Assembly: GCA_965262315.1 (NCBI GenBank)
Contig: CBDHFJ010000166.1
Coordinates: 1 to 33,022 of the forward strand
Direction of reading: 5' to 3'
DNA from: JBCCFK01 sp965262315
GTDB lineage: Bacteria > Actinomycetota > Acidimicrobiia > Acidimicrobiales > UBA8592
Length of the DNA: 33,022 nt
The notes beneath the pieces were generated by a model. That model was given only the letters and a program-made list of their open reading frames with translations, did not search any database and was not told where the DNA came from. The translations under genes were made by a program, and so were the position numbers. Positions 7,700 through 16,751 of the stretch are shown piece after piece; position 1 is the first letter of the stretch, and each line of letters begins with the position of its first letter.

Positions 7700-9184
7700 A
7701 TGCCGATCATCCTCGCCATCGACGCCGGGACCACCGGCGTGCGCACCATCGCCATCGACGAAACCGGTCGAGCGGTCGCCTCGGCCTACCGCGAGTTCAC
7801 CCAGTACTTCCCACAACCGGGCTGGGTCGAGCACGACGCCGCGGAGATCTGGGACGCCGTGCAGGTCACCCTCGGCGAGGTGAGCGCCGCCCTGCACGAG
7901 CCTGCGGCGGCGATCGGCATCACCAACCAGCGCGAGACCATCGTGGCCTGGAGCCGAGCCACGTCCGAGCCGGTGCACCAGGCGCTCGTCTGGCAGGACC
8001 GTCGGACCGCCGAGCGCTGCGAGCAGCTCGAGGCCGACGGGCACCTCGACCTGGTGCGGGACCGCACCGGACTGGTGCTCGACCCGTACTTCTCGGGCTC
8101 CAAGATCGAGTGGTTGCTCACCGAGGGGGGTGTCGAGGCCGGCCCCGACCTGGCCATCGGCACCGTCGACTCGTGGGTGGTCTGGAAGCTGACCGGCGGC
8201 GCCGTGCACGCCACCGACGCCACCAACGCCTGCCGCACCCTGTTGTACGACATCCGGGACCTCCGCTGGAGCGACGAGCTCGCCGCACTGTTCGGCGTCC
8301 CGCTGAACGTCCTTCCCGAGGTCCGCCCGTCGAGCGGATCCTTCGGCTCCACCACCGCCGACGCCGCGTGTGGCGCAGGGATCCCGATCACGGGCATCGC
8401 CGGTGACCAGCACGCGGCCCTCTTCGGCCAGACCGCGTTCGCGCCCGGGGACGCCAAGAACACCTACGGCACCGGCTCGTTCGTCCTGATGAACGTGGGC
8501 GATACCTGCCCCGAGCCGGTCGAGGGACTGCTGACCACCGTCGCCTGGTTGCTCGACGGCCCCGATGGCCCGGTCGCCACCTACGCGCTCGAGGGCGCGA
8601 TCTTCGTGACCGGTGCCGCCGTCCAGTGGCTGCGTGACGGTCTCCAGATCATCGACGCCGCGCCCGAGCTCCAACCCCTCGCCGAGCAGTGCGACGACAC
8701 CGGCGGCGTGTATCTGGTGCCGGCCTTCACCGGCCTGGGCAGCCCCTACTGGGACCCCTACGCTCGCGGCACCATCGTCGGACTGACCCGAGGGACCGGT
8801 CGACCCGAGATCGCCCGGGCGACCATCGAAGCGATGGTCTTCCAGACCCGCGATGTGGTCGACGCCATGGCGGCCGCATCGGGAGCGCCGCTCCAGAGCC
8901 TGCGCGTCGACGGGGGTGCGTCGGCGATGTCACTGCTGCTCCAGCTCCAGGCCGATCAGCTCGGCGTGCCGGTCCAACGACCCACGATGCAGGAGACCAC
9001 CGCGCTCGGCGCGGCGTACCTCGCCGGCCTGGCCGTGGGCGTGTGGCCGTCGCTCGACGCCATCGCTCGGCACTGGGAACTCGACGTCGAGGTCCAGCCG
9101 GGCGGCGACCGGGGCGAGCTCGATGCGGCCTACGCCGACTGGCAGCGGGCCGTCGACCGCAGCCGGGACTGGGCCCGCGACTGA
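7700..9184 (+). CDS. glpK: Glycerol kinase
   Basis: 494-residue FGGY-family kinase making sn-glycerol 3-phosphate from glycerol and ATP. The N-terminal phosphate loop is DAGTTGVRTIAID; substrate-contact motifs ITNQRET and WQDRRT are present, as are GIAGDQHAALFGQ, the ATP-site TYGTGSFVLMN, and DGGASAMSLLLQLQADQLGV near the C-terminus. The length matches the family (about 500). It starts with ATG at 7700, 8 bases after a -10 element. It shares a 104-bp divergent promoter region with pfkA, and its stop is 4 bases from the stop of the convergent aminotransferase gene. No facilitator or glycerol 3-phosphate dehydrogenase is in the window. Confidence 0.93.
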   Translation: MPIILAIDAGTTGVRTIAIDETGRAVASAYREFTQYFPQPGWVEHDAAEIWDAVQVTLGEVSAALHEPAAAIGITNQRETIVAWSRATSEPVHQALVWQDRRTAERCEQLEADGHLDLVRDRTGLVLDPYFSGSKIEWLLTEGGVEAGPDLAIGTVDSWVVWKLTGGAVHATDATNACRTLLYDIRDLRWSDELAALFGVPLNVLPEVRPSSGSFGSTTADAACGAGIPITGIAGDQHAALFGQTAFAPGDAKNTYGTGSFVLMNVGDTCPEPVEGLLTTVAWLLDGPDGPVATYALEGAIFVTGAAVQWLRDGLQIIDAAPELQPLAEQCDDTGGVYLVPAFTGLGSPYWDPYARGTIVGLTRGTGRPEIARATIEAMVFQTRDVVDAMAAASGAPLQSLRVDGGASAMSLLLQLQADQLGVPVQRPTMQETTALGAAYLAGLAVGVWPSLDAIARHWELDVEVQPGGDRGELDAAYADWQRAVDRSRDWARD

Positions 9185-9188
9185 CGCC

Positions 9189-10376
9189 CTACTCCTCGGT
9201 GGGGGTCAGCTTCGTCAGGGTGGTCTTGAGCTGGCGGATCGCCTGCGCGGTCCGATGCTCGTTCTCGATCATGGCGAAGCGCACGTAGCCTTCGCCGCCG
9301 GGACCGAAGCCGACACCCGGTGAGGTGGCCACCTTGGCCTCTTTGACCAGCCACGACGCGAACTCGATGGAGCCCATGCCCTTGTAGGGCTCCGGGATGG
9401 GCGCCCAGGCGAACATGGTTCCCTGCGGCGGCTCGATCTCCCAGCCGATCCGGTTCAGACCGTTGCAGAGGGCGTCGCGGCGGCTCTGGTAGATGTCGTT
9501 GACCAGCTTGGGGTGGTCCGGCGCCTCGTTGAGGGTGACCGTGGCCGCGATCTGGATGGGCTGGAACGTGCCGTAGTCGAGATACGACTTGAGCTTGGCC
9601 AGCGCCGCGATCACCTCGCGATTGCCCAGCATGAACGCGACCCGCCACCCGGCCATCGAGAACGACTTGGTCATCGAGTACAGCTCGACCGCCACGTCCT
9701 TGGCGCCGTCGACCTGGAGAATCGAGGGCGGCGAGTAGCCGTCGAAGCCCAGATCCGCATAGGCGAAGTCGTGCACCAGGAGCACGTCCTTCTCCTTGGC
9801 GAAGTCGACGACCTGGGCCATGAAGTCCAGGTCCACACACGTGGTGGTGGGGTTGTGCGGGAACGACAGCAGGATGACCCGCGGCTTGGGCCAGCTGTAC
9901 TCCCAGCGCTCCCGCATGGCCGTGAAGAAGTCGCTGCCGGTTGACAGCGGGATCTCGCGCACCTCGGCGCCGGCGAACAGCGGTGAGTAGAGATGGATCG
10001 GGTACGACGGCGACGGCACCAGCACGGCGTCGCCGGGCTGGGCCAGCGTCCACATCAGGTGCGACAGGCCTTCCTTGGCGCCGATGGTGTTGATGGCCTC
10101 GGTCTCGGGGTCCAGCGTCACGCCGAAGCGTCGCTCGTACAGGTTGCAGATCGCCTCACGCAGCTTCGGGATGCCCTTGGAGGCCGAATAGCGGTGGTTC
10201 TTCGCGTTGTGCGCCGCTTCGGTGAGCTTCTCGACCGCGATGTCGGGCGACGGCAGGTCGGGGTTGCCGAACCCGAAGTCGATGATGTCGTCGCCGTTGC
10301 GTCGTCCCTCGACCTTCAGGTCGTTGATGATCGTGAAGACGTAGGGCGGCAGGTTGGTGATCCGTCGGAACTCCAT
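9189..10376 (-). CDS. alaC: Pyridoxal-phosphate aminotransferase, AlaC-like
   Basis: 395-residue class I/II aminotransferase. The Schiff-base lysine is Lys237 in YSMTKSFSMAGWRVAF; SFPHNPTTTCVD carries the conserved Asn, VHDFAYADL the PLP-ring Asp and Tyr, and the C-terminal YVRFAM the substrate-carboxylate Arg. Overall sequence (N-terminal MEFRRITNLPPYVF, FGFGNPDLPSP) matches the glutamate-pyruvate transaminase AlaC group, which makes alanine. A GATAAC-type -10 lies about 9 bases before the ATG, so it probably has its own promoter although the ROK kinase gene ends 43 bases upstream on the same strand. Confidence 0.88.
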   Translation of the reverse strand: MEFRRITNLPPYVFTIINDLKVEGRRNGDDIIDFGFGNPDLPSPDIAVEKLTEAAHNAKNHRYSASKGIPKLREAICNLYERRFGVTLDPETEAINTIGAKEGLSHLMWTLAQPGDAVLVPSPSYPIHLYSPLFAGAEVREIPLSTGSDFFTAMRERWEYSWPKPRVILLSFPHNPTTTCVDLDFMAQVVDFAKEKDVLLVHDFAYADLGFDGYSPPSILQVDGAKDVAVELYSMTKSFSMAGWRVAFMLGNREVIAALAKLKSYLDYGTFQPIQIAATVTLNEAPDHPKLVNDIYQSRRDALCNGLNRIGWEIEPPQGTMFAWAPIPEPYKGMGSIEFASWLVKEAKVATSPGVGFGPGGEGYVRFAMIENEHRTAQAIRQLKTTLTKLTPTEE

Positions 10377-10384
10377 CCGGCCGA

Positions 10385-10390
10385 TGTTAT
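10385..10390 (-). promoter_or_regulatory. -10-like hexamer of the aminotransferase gene
   Basis: ATAACA within GATAACA on the minus strand, 8 bases upstream of the ATG at 10376, with no Shine-Dalgarno sequence between. Confidence 0.35.
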
Positions 10391-10419
10391 CGGCGCCCAG
10401 AGGTGGCCCCGTGGAGGAT

Positions 10420-11388
10420 TCAGCCGTCCACGTCGGCGGCCAGCACGGCTGCGCCGATGGCGCCGCTGCGGCCGCCGAACATGGAGCGCTCGATGGCGAC
10501 CGGATCCCGGAGGTCGTGGTCGATCATGACCTTGGGGTAGGCGTCTCGGATGGCTTCGATCAGCGGGTCGCCGATGTCAGCCAGGCCGCCCCCGATGACG
10601 ATGATCGACGGGTCGAGGACGTTGACGAGATTCGCCAGGCCGACGGCGGTCCAGTAGCCGAGCTCGGCCAGGATGGCGAGGGCCTCGGGGTCTGCCTGGG
10701 CCACGAGTTGCGCCGTGTGCTCGCTGGTCACGTCGTCGACGTTGCCGCCGGCCAGGGCCAGCACCGAGTCGGCGCGGCCGGCGGCTGCCGCCTCGCGGCT
10801 GAGCCGGTTGAAGGCCGTACCGGACGAGTAGCGCTCCCAACACCCGCGCCGCCCGCACACACAGGGCAGCCCGTCGTGGACGATGGTCATGTGGCCGGAC
10901 TCTCCGGCGAACCCGGTGGCGCCGCGATGCAGGCGCGAATCCAGGACGAAGCCGGTGCCGACACCGGTCCCGAGCGCCACGAAGGCCACGTCGGCACAGC
11001 CGCGGGCCGCGCCGAGTCGGGCCTCGGCCCAGGTGGCGGTGGTGGCGTCGTTGTCGACCACGGTGTCGAGGCCGAGTCGGGCCTCGAGCTGTGCCCGCAG
11101 CGGGAACTGCACCAGCGAGGGGATGTTTGGCGACGTGCGCACCACACCGTCGCCGTCGACGATGCCGGCACAGCCGACCCCGACTCCGGCCACCTCGGCA
11201 CCTTCGGCCTCGGCGATCCGGGCGACGAGCATGGCCACGGTCTCGACCAGCGCTTCCGGCTCTTCGGGCCGTCGCATCTTCACCGTGTCGCCCACGGAAT
11301 CGTCGGCGCGCAGCGGAACACCCCGTACGTTCGTGCCTCCGATGTCGAACCCGACGTAGACCGGCGCGTTGGCGCCGTCGCCGGTCAC
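10420..11388 (-). CDS. ROK-family sugar kinase (probable glucokinase)
   Basis: 322-residue ROK kinase phosphorylating glucose or a related hexose. The ATP loop is FDIGGTNVRG (14-23); DNDATTATWAE holds catalytic Asp114; the ROK zinc signature reads ESGHMTIV (His166) and CVCGRRGCWE (Cys176, Cys178, Cys183). There is no N-terminal HTH, so it is an enzyme rather than a ROK repressor. The GTG start overlaps the stop of the SRPBCC gene (GTGA), making it the last gene of the leftward operon. Glucose as substrate is inferred from the family; ROK kinases also act on ManNAc, fructose and others. Confidence 0.87.
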   Translation of the reverse strand: MTGDGANAPVYVGFDIGGTNVRGVPLRADDSVGDTVKMRRPEEPEALVETVAMLVARIAEAEGAEVAGVGVGCAGIVDGDGVVRTSPNIPSLVQFPLRAQLEARLGLDTVVDNDATTATWAEARLGAARGCADVAFVALGTGVGTGFVLDSRLHRGATGFAGESGHMTIVHDGLPCVCGRRGCWERYSSGTAFNRLSREAAAAGRADSVLALAGGNVDDVTSEHTAQLVAQADPEALAILAELGYWTAVGLANLVNVLDPSIIVIGGGLADIGDPLIEAIRDAYPKVMIDHDLRDPVAIERSMFGGRSGAIGAAVLAADVDG

Positions 11389-11840
11389 GAACTGACCGTG
11401 GCTTCGACCCGTCGACGGAGATCCTCGAGCGCGGTCCGGATGATGCGGGTCTCGGCCCGTCGCTTCACGAAGCCGGGGATCGGGACCACCAGGTCGGCCT
11501 CGAGGTGGTACGTCACCTCGGTCTGAGTTCCGGCCTCGTCCGCGGGCACGAACTCGTACTCGCCGTCGAGCTTGCGGGTGATGTCACCCTCGAGCTGCTT
11601 CCAGGCGATCCGGAGCGGGTTCGAGCCGTAGTAGTAGCGCAGCGTGTAGGTGGTGCTCCGCCCCATCGCCGCGGCGCGGAACGTGACGTCGCCGCCCCGG
11701 CCTTCGTCGTCGGCGTTCAGGACGGCGGCGTGCTTCACGTCGGTCGCCCACTCGGGGTAGCGCGCGAAGTCGGCAGCCACCTCGAAGCACTCCTGGGGGG
11801 TGGCGTGGATGATCGCCCGCTGGGTCGCATGATCAGTCAT
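11385..11840 (-). CDS. SRPBCC (START-like) domain protein
   Basis: 151-residue protein with the cyclase/dehydrase type of SRPBCC fold, a ligand-binding cavity for a hydrophobic molecule. Family features: ATPQECFEVAADFARYPEWA at the N-terminus (the helix with the conserved YPEW), YTLRYYYGSNPLRIAWKQLE in the central sheet, and a long C-terminal helix (ALEDLRRRVEA). Similar proteins sit near pimB' in other actinobacteria (TB16.3/Rv2185c in M. tuberculosis). The ATG is 3 bases after the stop of the upstream membrane gene and its own stop overlaps the ROK kinase start. A role in lipid or glycolipid handling is inference from neighbours. Confidence 0.83.
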   Translation of the reverse strand: MTDHATQRAIIHATPQECFEVAADFARYPEWATDVKHAAVLNADDEGRGGDVTFRAAAMGRSTTYTLRYYYGSNPLRIAWKQLEGDITRKLDGEYEFVPADEAGTQTEVTYHLEADLVVPIPGFVKRRAETRIIRTALEDLRRRVEATVSS

Positions 11841-11843
11841 GGG

Positions 11844-12314
11844 TCACCTGATCTTCTTCGGTCGAAGGTTCCTCCGGTCCGGGAACTCGCCGTGGCGAGC
11901 GGCCCACAGGCCGGCCATCCCCAGACCGTACATGGGGACGAGGATACCGAATGCCACCGCCGTGAACGGTCGCACGGATGCTGTGGCGAACGACACCACG
12001 ACCTGGACCGCGGTGCTGCCGAGCAGGTGCCAGCGCACCGCCTTGGGCGCCGAGCCCGACAGGAAGTAGAGGTTGGAGACCGCGATCTCCTCGGTACGGC
12101 TGCGTTCGACGGCCTCGAAGAAGGCTTTCAGGAACACGACACATCCCACGGCGAACAGCGCCAGGGCAACCACCACGCCGACCGCTCGCATGGCGCTGGT
12201 GAGGACCGACAGGACGGCGGAGACCGTGAAGACGGCGGTCCCGATCCAGGACGCTGCGATGAGCGGTCGACCGGTCTCGGGGAGACGTTCGAACATGGGT
12301 GTCGATGATGCCAT
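11844..12314 (-). CDS. Small multi-span membrane protein
   Basis: 156 residues, family not recognised. Four hydrophobic stretches are visible: IAASWIGTAVFTVSAVLSVL, VGVVVALALFAVGCVVFLKA, WHLLGSTAVQVVVSFAT and AFGILVPMYGLGMAGLWAA, followed by a basic tail ending RRNLRPKKIR. A charged loop, EAVERSRTEEIAVSNLY, separates helices two and three. ATG at 12314 lies 14 bases after the stop of the glycosyltransferase gene; an internal ATG at 12296 is an alternative. Co-transcription with a PimB'-like enzyme and an SRPBCC protein hints at an envelope role only. Confidence 0.75.
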   Translation of the reverse strand: MASSTPMFERLPETGRPLIAASWIGTAVFTVSAVLSVLTSAMRAVGVVVALALFAVGCVVFLKAFFEAVERSRTEEIAVSNLYFLSGSAPKAVRWHLLGSTAVQVVVSFATASVRPFTAVAFGILVPMYGLGMAGLWAARHGEFPDRRNLRPKKIR

Positions 12315-12328
12315 TGTCGCGGCCAAAA

Positions 12329-13478
12329 TCACCCGCCGAGCGCCGGTGGCGAGCTGACGGTCTCCTCCATGGCCTCGTGCAGGCGGCGGGCCAGCAGGTC
12401 GTAGCGGAACTCCTCGACGGCGCGCCGCCGGGACGCCTCGCCCATCCGGGCTCGCAGGAGGTCGTCTTCGAGGAGCCGTCGGAGCAGGTGTGCGACCGCA
12501 TCGGGGTCCGACGGATCGTCGACCACGAACCCGGTCTCGCCGTCCTCGACCGCTTCGGCCGACCCCCCGCTGCGCCCGGCGAGCTGGGGCACGCCCGAAG
12601 CCGCGGCCTCGAGGAACACGATCCCGAAACCCTCCTGTTCGAGCCCGCCCAGGCGGACCCGGCACAACATCGCGAACACGTCCGCCACGCCGTAGAGCGT
12701 GGCGACGTTCCTCCTCGGGCACCCGGTCGAGGAAACGCACTGGAGCACCGGTCCGGCCTGCGATGCGTTCGAGACGGATCCGGTCGCGGCCGCTGCCGGC
12801 GACGAGCACGGTCAACGACGGGAACTCGTACTGCAGCGTGGCCGCCGCCTGGATCACCACGTCCATGCCCTTGCGGGGCACGAGGCGGCTCAGGGTCAGC
12901 ACCACCAGCGCACCCGGATCGAGGCCGAAGCTGCGGCGGGCGGCTTCCCGGTCTGGTGCTCCCAACGGGCGGAAGCGATCGGTGTCGACCCCGGGTGGCA
13001 CCTCCACGATGGGCAGCGCCCGCCCGGCGGCGTGTTCGGACTCGGAGGTCGAGTACTCTCCCGCGGTCACCACCAAGCGACGCCTTGCGGAGTACGTCAC
13101 CCATGACCTGGCCCGTGACGGGTAGTCGGCCGGGAATGGTCATCTCGGCCCCGTGGACGATCACCCCGTATGGCACGTCGAGGCGGGGGCCCGAGGGGAC
13201 CCACCAGGAAGGCCGGGTCGAACATCACGATGTCGGCGTCGATGGCCGCAGCCTCGGCGCGCACCCGGCGGAGCAGCCACGGCTCCGGTGTCAGGACCGG
13301 CTGAGGCACCCGGACGATGCGGTGGTCCTGGTCGGCGTCCCACGGCTCCCAGGCCCGGATAGCGCCGAGTGAGCACGGCGAAGTCGTCGGCTGGCAGCCG
13401 CCGGTACAGCTCCCAGAGGTAGTTCTGGATGCCGCCGAATTTGGGCGGGTAGTCGTTGGTGACGAGCAGATGCCGCAT
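12329..13478 (-). CDS. pimB: GT4 glycosyltransferase, PimB'-like; frame broken four times
   Basis: GT-B fold glycosyltransferase of family GT4. Frame-corrected, it begins MRHLLVTNDYPPKFGGIQNY, continues PYGVIVHGAEMTIPG, VVTAGEYSTSESE, PPGVDTDRFRP, LTLSRLVPRKGMDVVI and ADVFAMLCRVRLGG, and has the donor-site EGFGIVFLEAAASGVP, then GSAEAVEDGETGFVV. These blocks match PimB', the GDP-mannose-dependent enzyme adding the second mannose to phosphatidylinositol monomannoside at the inner face of the membrane. Single extra bases are needed at about 12710, 13080, 13185-13189 (G5 run) and 13340-13356; the corrected length is 381 residues. Its ATG shares one base with the queG stop. The proximity to trpD agrees with the mycobacterial order. 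Confidence 0.85.
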
Positions 13479-14613
13479 CAGGGCGCCATGGTGCCCGATC
13501 CCGCCGCGGGCGACACATCGCCGGCCAGCTCGGTCTGCACGGCCGGCTCCGGGTCGTCGGCGAGGGGCCCCAGGAGGTCCGGGCGGCCGAGGCGCTTGGC
13601 GGCCCAGACCGCATGGCTGCGGAGCATCGGGTCGGGGGCACCCAACGCGGTCCGAAGCGCCGCTTCGACGGCCGGGTCGGCGCCGTCGGCGCTGTTGCCC
13701 AGTGCGATCAGCGCGTTCCGCCGCAGGTATCTGGCTTCTCTCCCCGGGATGTACCAGACGCCATAGCGCTCGAGGAGGGTGTCGTCGTCGGCCGACAGGA
13801 TGTCGAGCAGGGGAACCCAGGGCCGCCGGCCGGGCGAGGTCACGTGGACGGCCTGCCGGGCCTGCCGGCGGTTCGGCGGGCACACCTCCTGGCAGTCGTC
13901 GCAGCCGTACATGCGGTCGCCGAGCGCCTCGCGGTACTCGACCGGGAAGGTGCCCTTGGCCTGCACCAGCCAGGCGAGGCAGCGGTTGGCGTCGATGACA
14001 CCGGGGGCGCACGATGGCGTCGGTGGGGCAACCGGCGAGGCAACGGGTACAGGTCCCGCAACCGTCTTCGAGCGGTTCCGACGGGCGGCAGTGGCGCGTC
14101 GGTCAGGACACTGCCGAGCACGAACCAGCTTCCCCGGCCGGGCAGCAGCAGGTTGGCGTTCTTCCCGTACCAGCCGATGCCGGCGCGGTGGGCGGCTTCG
14201 CGGTCCACGAGCGCGTTGTCGTCAACGAGGATGCGGGTGCGCCACCCGGCCTCGTCGAGGGCAGCCGCCACCACACCGAGCTTGTGCCGGAGCTCGGTGT
14301 AGTGGTCTTCCCAGACGTAGCGGGCGACTCGGCCAGCGGGCCCGTCCAGCTCGGTGCCGGTGCTGTCGCGCAGGTACGAGAGGGCGCCCACCACGAGGCT
14401 GCGGGCATCGGGCAGGTGCCGGACCGGGTCGGTCGAGCGCTCGGGGTTGCGGTAGGTGAACTGCATGTCCGCGTGCAGGCCCTCGGCCTTGCGGTTCACC
14501 AGGTCGGCTCGCGTGGACGCGAACACCTCGGCTGCGGCGACCCCCACCGCATCGAGCCCGGCCGCGGCCGCCACCTCCTGCAACCGGGCCCAGAGCCCGG
14601 TGTCCGGCGTCAC
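13478..14613 (-). CDS. queG: Epoxyqueuosine reductase QueG, frame broken twice
   Basis: Cobalamin and iron-sulfur enzyme performing the last step of queuosine synthesis in tRNA. N-terminal part: WARLQEVAAAAGLDAVGVAA and the family segment GIGWYGKNANLLLPGRGSWF. Two 4Fe-4S clusters are visible: DGCGTCTRCLAGCPTDAI and YGCDDCQEVCPPN. The C-terminus is HEAT-like (NALIALGNSADGADP, RSHAVWAAKRLGR). Extra bases in G5 14003-14007 and GGG 14083-14085 split it into three frames; corrected length is 377 residues, as in E. coli (about 379). The start is GTG at 14613 overlapping the TGA of the preceding gene in one of its frames. No other queuosine gene is in the window. Confidence 0.88.
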
Positions 14614-15321
14614 GAGAACGTCGCCAGGCGGGCCCAGGTGCCGGGTGCCTCGGGGCGCTCCCGCCCACGCTGCGGCGCTGGCCCGGCCCCACAGCGCCAA
14701 GAGCACGTCGGACGCGCTGCCGTGGAGCGTGGCCACCGGGACGTCGGTGGTGCGGACCGCGCCGTCGGCGGTCAAGACGGCTCGGGTCTCCGGGTCGACC
14801 AGCTCGACCACCAGGCCGCCAGTGCAGGAGGTGCCGGCCGGGGCCTCGACGAAGACGTCCAGGAGTTCGTCGATGCCGTCGCGGGCCATGTCGTCGTCGA
14901 TGGCGGTGACGTCCCCGCCGATCGATTCGGCGTCGAACCGGTGAACAGAGATCTCCTGTGCCATCCGGCGGGCGACCCAGGCGGCGGTCTTGTCGACCCC
15001 CGACCAGTTCCAGCACGGGTGGTCGGGCCCGACGGCGGTCAGGCGAGCGACGACCTCGTCGGCGAGGTCACGCACCGGCCGGACGTGCTGCTCCATGACC
15101 CCGTCCATGCGGAGCTCGTCCAGGTCGGCGTCGTCGGCGAGCTGGCGAATCCAGAACGCCAACACGCCCGCCTGGTGGTCGCGCAGTTCCACCCGGTCCC
15201 AGTCCGGGCACGCCGGCACCCGGACCGACTCGGGCGCGGCCTCGAACGCGGCGTGGAAGCGCGCCGCCTCGTCCAGTACGTGCCGGCAGTAGCGATCGAA
15301 GGTCAGGCCGCCGAGGGTCAT
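14610..15321 (-). CDS. Maleylpyruvate isomerase family (TIGR03083/DinB-fold) protein, frame probably broken near 14675
   Basis: Mycothiol-dependent maleylpyruvate isomerase-type fold, a four-helix DinB-like metal-binding domain plus a C-terminal SCP2-like domain. Seen: ACPDWDRVELRDHQAGVLAF near residue 40-60 with a candidate metal His, QEISVHRFDAES with the second His, and ATLHGSASDVLLALWGRA in the C-terminal domain. As sequenced, the frame runs on into queG with no stop. Skipping one base at about 14665-14690 gives the ending EAPGTWARLATFS and a TGA at 14612-14610 that overlaps the queG GTG, for 236 residues, the usual length. A natural fusion to QueG is the alternative but less likely. Confidence 0.75.
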
Positions 15322-15372
15322 GGCCCCATGATGGCCTGGCGACGACGAGCCCGGCAGGCGGTTCCTGCTCGC

Positions 15373-15585
15373 TCAGCCGGTCCCGGCGTTGGTGGCGCAG
15401 AACCCGGGCACCAGGCCGGCCTCGTTGAGGGTGCGCATGGCCCGAAGCTCGTCGATGGTGATGATCACCGCGTCGCCCGGCTCACGATCACAGATGTAGG
15501 TCACCAGGCAGTCGTCGCAGGCATCGGTGTCCCGTACGACGCAGGTGGCGCAGTCGACCTCGATCGAGGTGCTCGTTCCGTCCAT
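15373..15585 (-). CDS. Small cysteine-rich protein
   Basis: 70 residues. The N-terminal half has CATCVVRDTDACDDCLVTYIC, with paired cysteines spaced like a zinc knuckle; the C-terminal half is helical (ITIDELRAMRTLNEAGLVPG). Similar short proteins with a C-x2-C...C-x2-C pattern and a VxxAGLVPG-like end occur in many actinobacteria, but I know of no assigned function. The ATG at 15585 has a TAGTGT -10 element 7 bases upstream. It precedes the maleylpyruvate-isomerase-family gene by 51 bases and may lead the downstream operon. Metal binding is inferred from the Cys spacing. Confidence 0.78.
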   Translation of the reverse strand: MDGTSTSIEVDCATCVVRDTDACDDCLVTYICDREPGDAVIITIDELRAMRTLNEAGLVPGFCATNAGTG

Positions 15586-15592
15586 GCCTCCG

Positions 15593-15598
15593 ACACTA
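15593..15598 (-). promoter_or_regulatory. -10 hexamer upstream of the Cys-rich protein gene
   Basis: TAGTGT on the minus strand ends 7 bases before the ATG at 15585. A GGAGG lies just one base before the ATG, too close to act as a normal Shine-Dalgarno sequence. Confidence 0.4.
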
Positions 15599-15625
15599 CG
15601 GAGGGGGTGTGACAGTCTCGAGCGC

Positions 15626-16673
15626 TCAGTCGCCGAGTTCGGCCGACAGGTCGATCAGGGCCGCGAGCTTCGCGGCAGCGGCACCCGAGTCGATCGACGC
15701 GCCGGCCCGCTCGCAGCCATCGACCATGTCGGCAGCCACCCCTGCCGTGACCAGACCGGCGGCGGCGTTGAGCACCACGATGTCTCGCCGCGGACCGGCC
15801 TCGCCGCCGAAGATCCGGTGGGCGATCTCCGCATTGGCGGCCGCATCACCACCGTGCAGGCTCTCGGGCGACGACTCGGCGAGGCCGACGTCACGGGGCT
15901 TCAGCGTGGTCGTGGTGACCGCGTCCCCATGGATCTCGTGGATCGTGTTCTCGCCCGTGACACTGAGCTCGTCGAGCCCCGCCGTCACCGGTGACGACCA
16001 TGGCTCGGGTGCTCCCCGTGGCCGAGAGCACTTCGGCCATCCGTCGCCCGGTCTCGACGTCGGGCACCCCGACGACTTGCCGGGTCAGCAGGCCGGGGTG
16101 CGACAGCGGACCGAGGATGTTGAACACCGTGGGGATCCCGAGTTGGGCACGGACCGGCCCGGCGAACCGCATGGCGGGGTGGAACGTCGGGGCAAAGGCG
16201 AACGCCACCCCGACCTCGGCCACACATCGCTCGACGCCGTCGGGGGTGAGGTCGATGCGCACCCCGAGGGCCTCGAGGACGTCGAAGGAGCCCGACGTGG
16301 AGGAGGCCTTGCGGTTGCCGTGCTTGCACACGGTGGCGCCCGCACCCGCCACCACGAACGACGCCATGGTCGACACGTTCAACGCCGCCCTCCGGCCGAG
16401 TGCCGACCCGCCGGCGCCCACCAGGTCGACCGTGTGCTCGGGTACGTCCAACGGCACGGCGGCCGCCCGCATGGCGCGCACGAGACCGCTCATCTCGGCG
16501 ACGGTCTCGCCCTTCTGGCGCAGAGCCACGAGGAAGGCGGCGAGCTGCGCATCGGTGGCCTCACCGGCCAGCACCGTGGACAGAACCGCCTCGGCCGCGT
16601 CCGAGGAGATGTCGTCGCCCTCGGTCAGCGCGCCGAGGACACCGGGCCAACCGCCATGGTCTTCGAGCGTCAT
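15626..16673 (-). CDS. trpD: Anthranilate phosphoribosyltransferase, frame broken at 15977-15980
   Basis: Tryptophan pathway enzyme joining anthranilate to PRPP. Present: NVSTMASFVVAGAGATVCKH (99-118), GNRKASSTSGSFDVLEALG, FAFAPTFHPAMRFAGPVR, LGIPTVFNILGPLSHP, and, in the second frame, LDELSVTGENTIHEI and GGDAAANAEIAHRIFGGE with RRDIVVLNAAAGL. One extra base in the C4 run at 15977-15980 separates the frames; corrected length is 348. The PRPP loop normally written GTGGD reads GAGGS at 86-90, followed by a two- to three-residue longer loop, so activity as a standard TrpD is not certain. The ATG at 16673 has a GATACT hexamer 6 bases upstream. No other trp gene is present. Confidence 0.88.
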
Positions 16674-16679
16674 GGACCA

Positions 16680-16685
16680 AGTATC
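16680..16685 (-). promoter_or_regulatory. -10 hexamer of trpD
   Basis: GATACT on the minus strand ends 6 bases before the trpD ATG, without a Shine-Dalgarno sequence. Confidence 0.45.
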
Positions 16686-16751
16686 CGTCGGTGCCGCCCG
16701 ATCGCACCAGTTGGATGCCCACCGGCCGGACCGAACCCGAGGGGCGTTTGG

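Noticed and set aside
12329..16673. Programmed frameshifting or mass pseudogenisation of the pimB-queG-trpD block
   Set aside because: No slippery heptamer with downstream structure recurs, four shifts within one gene is not a known programme, and purifying constraint is intact on both sides of each break.
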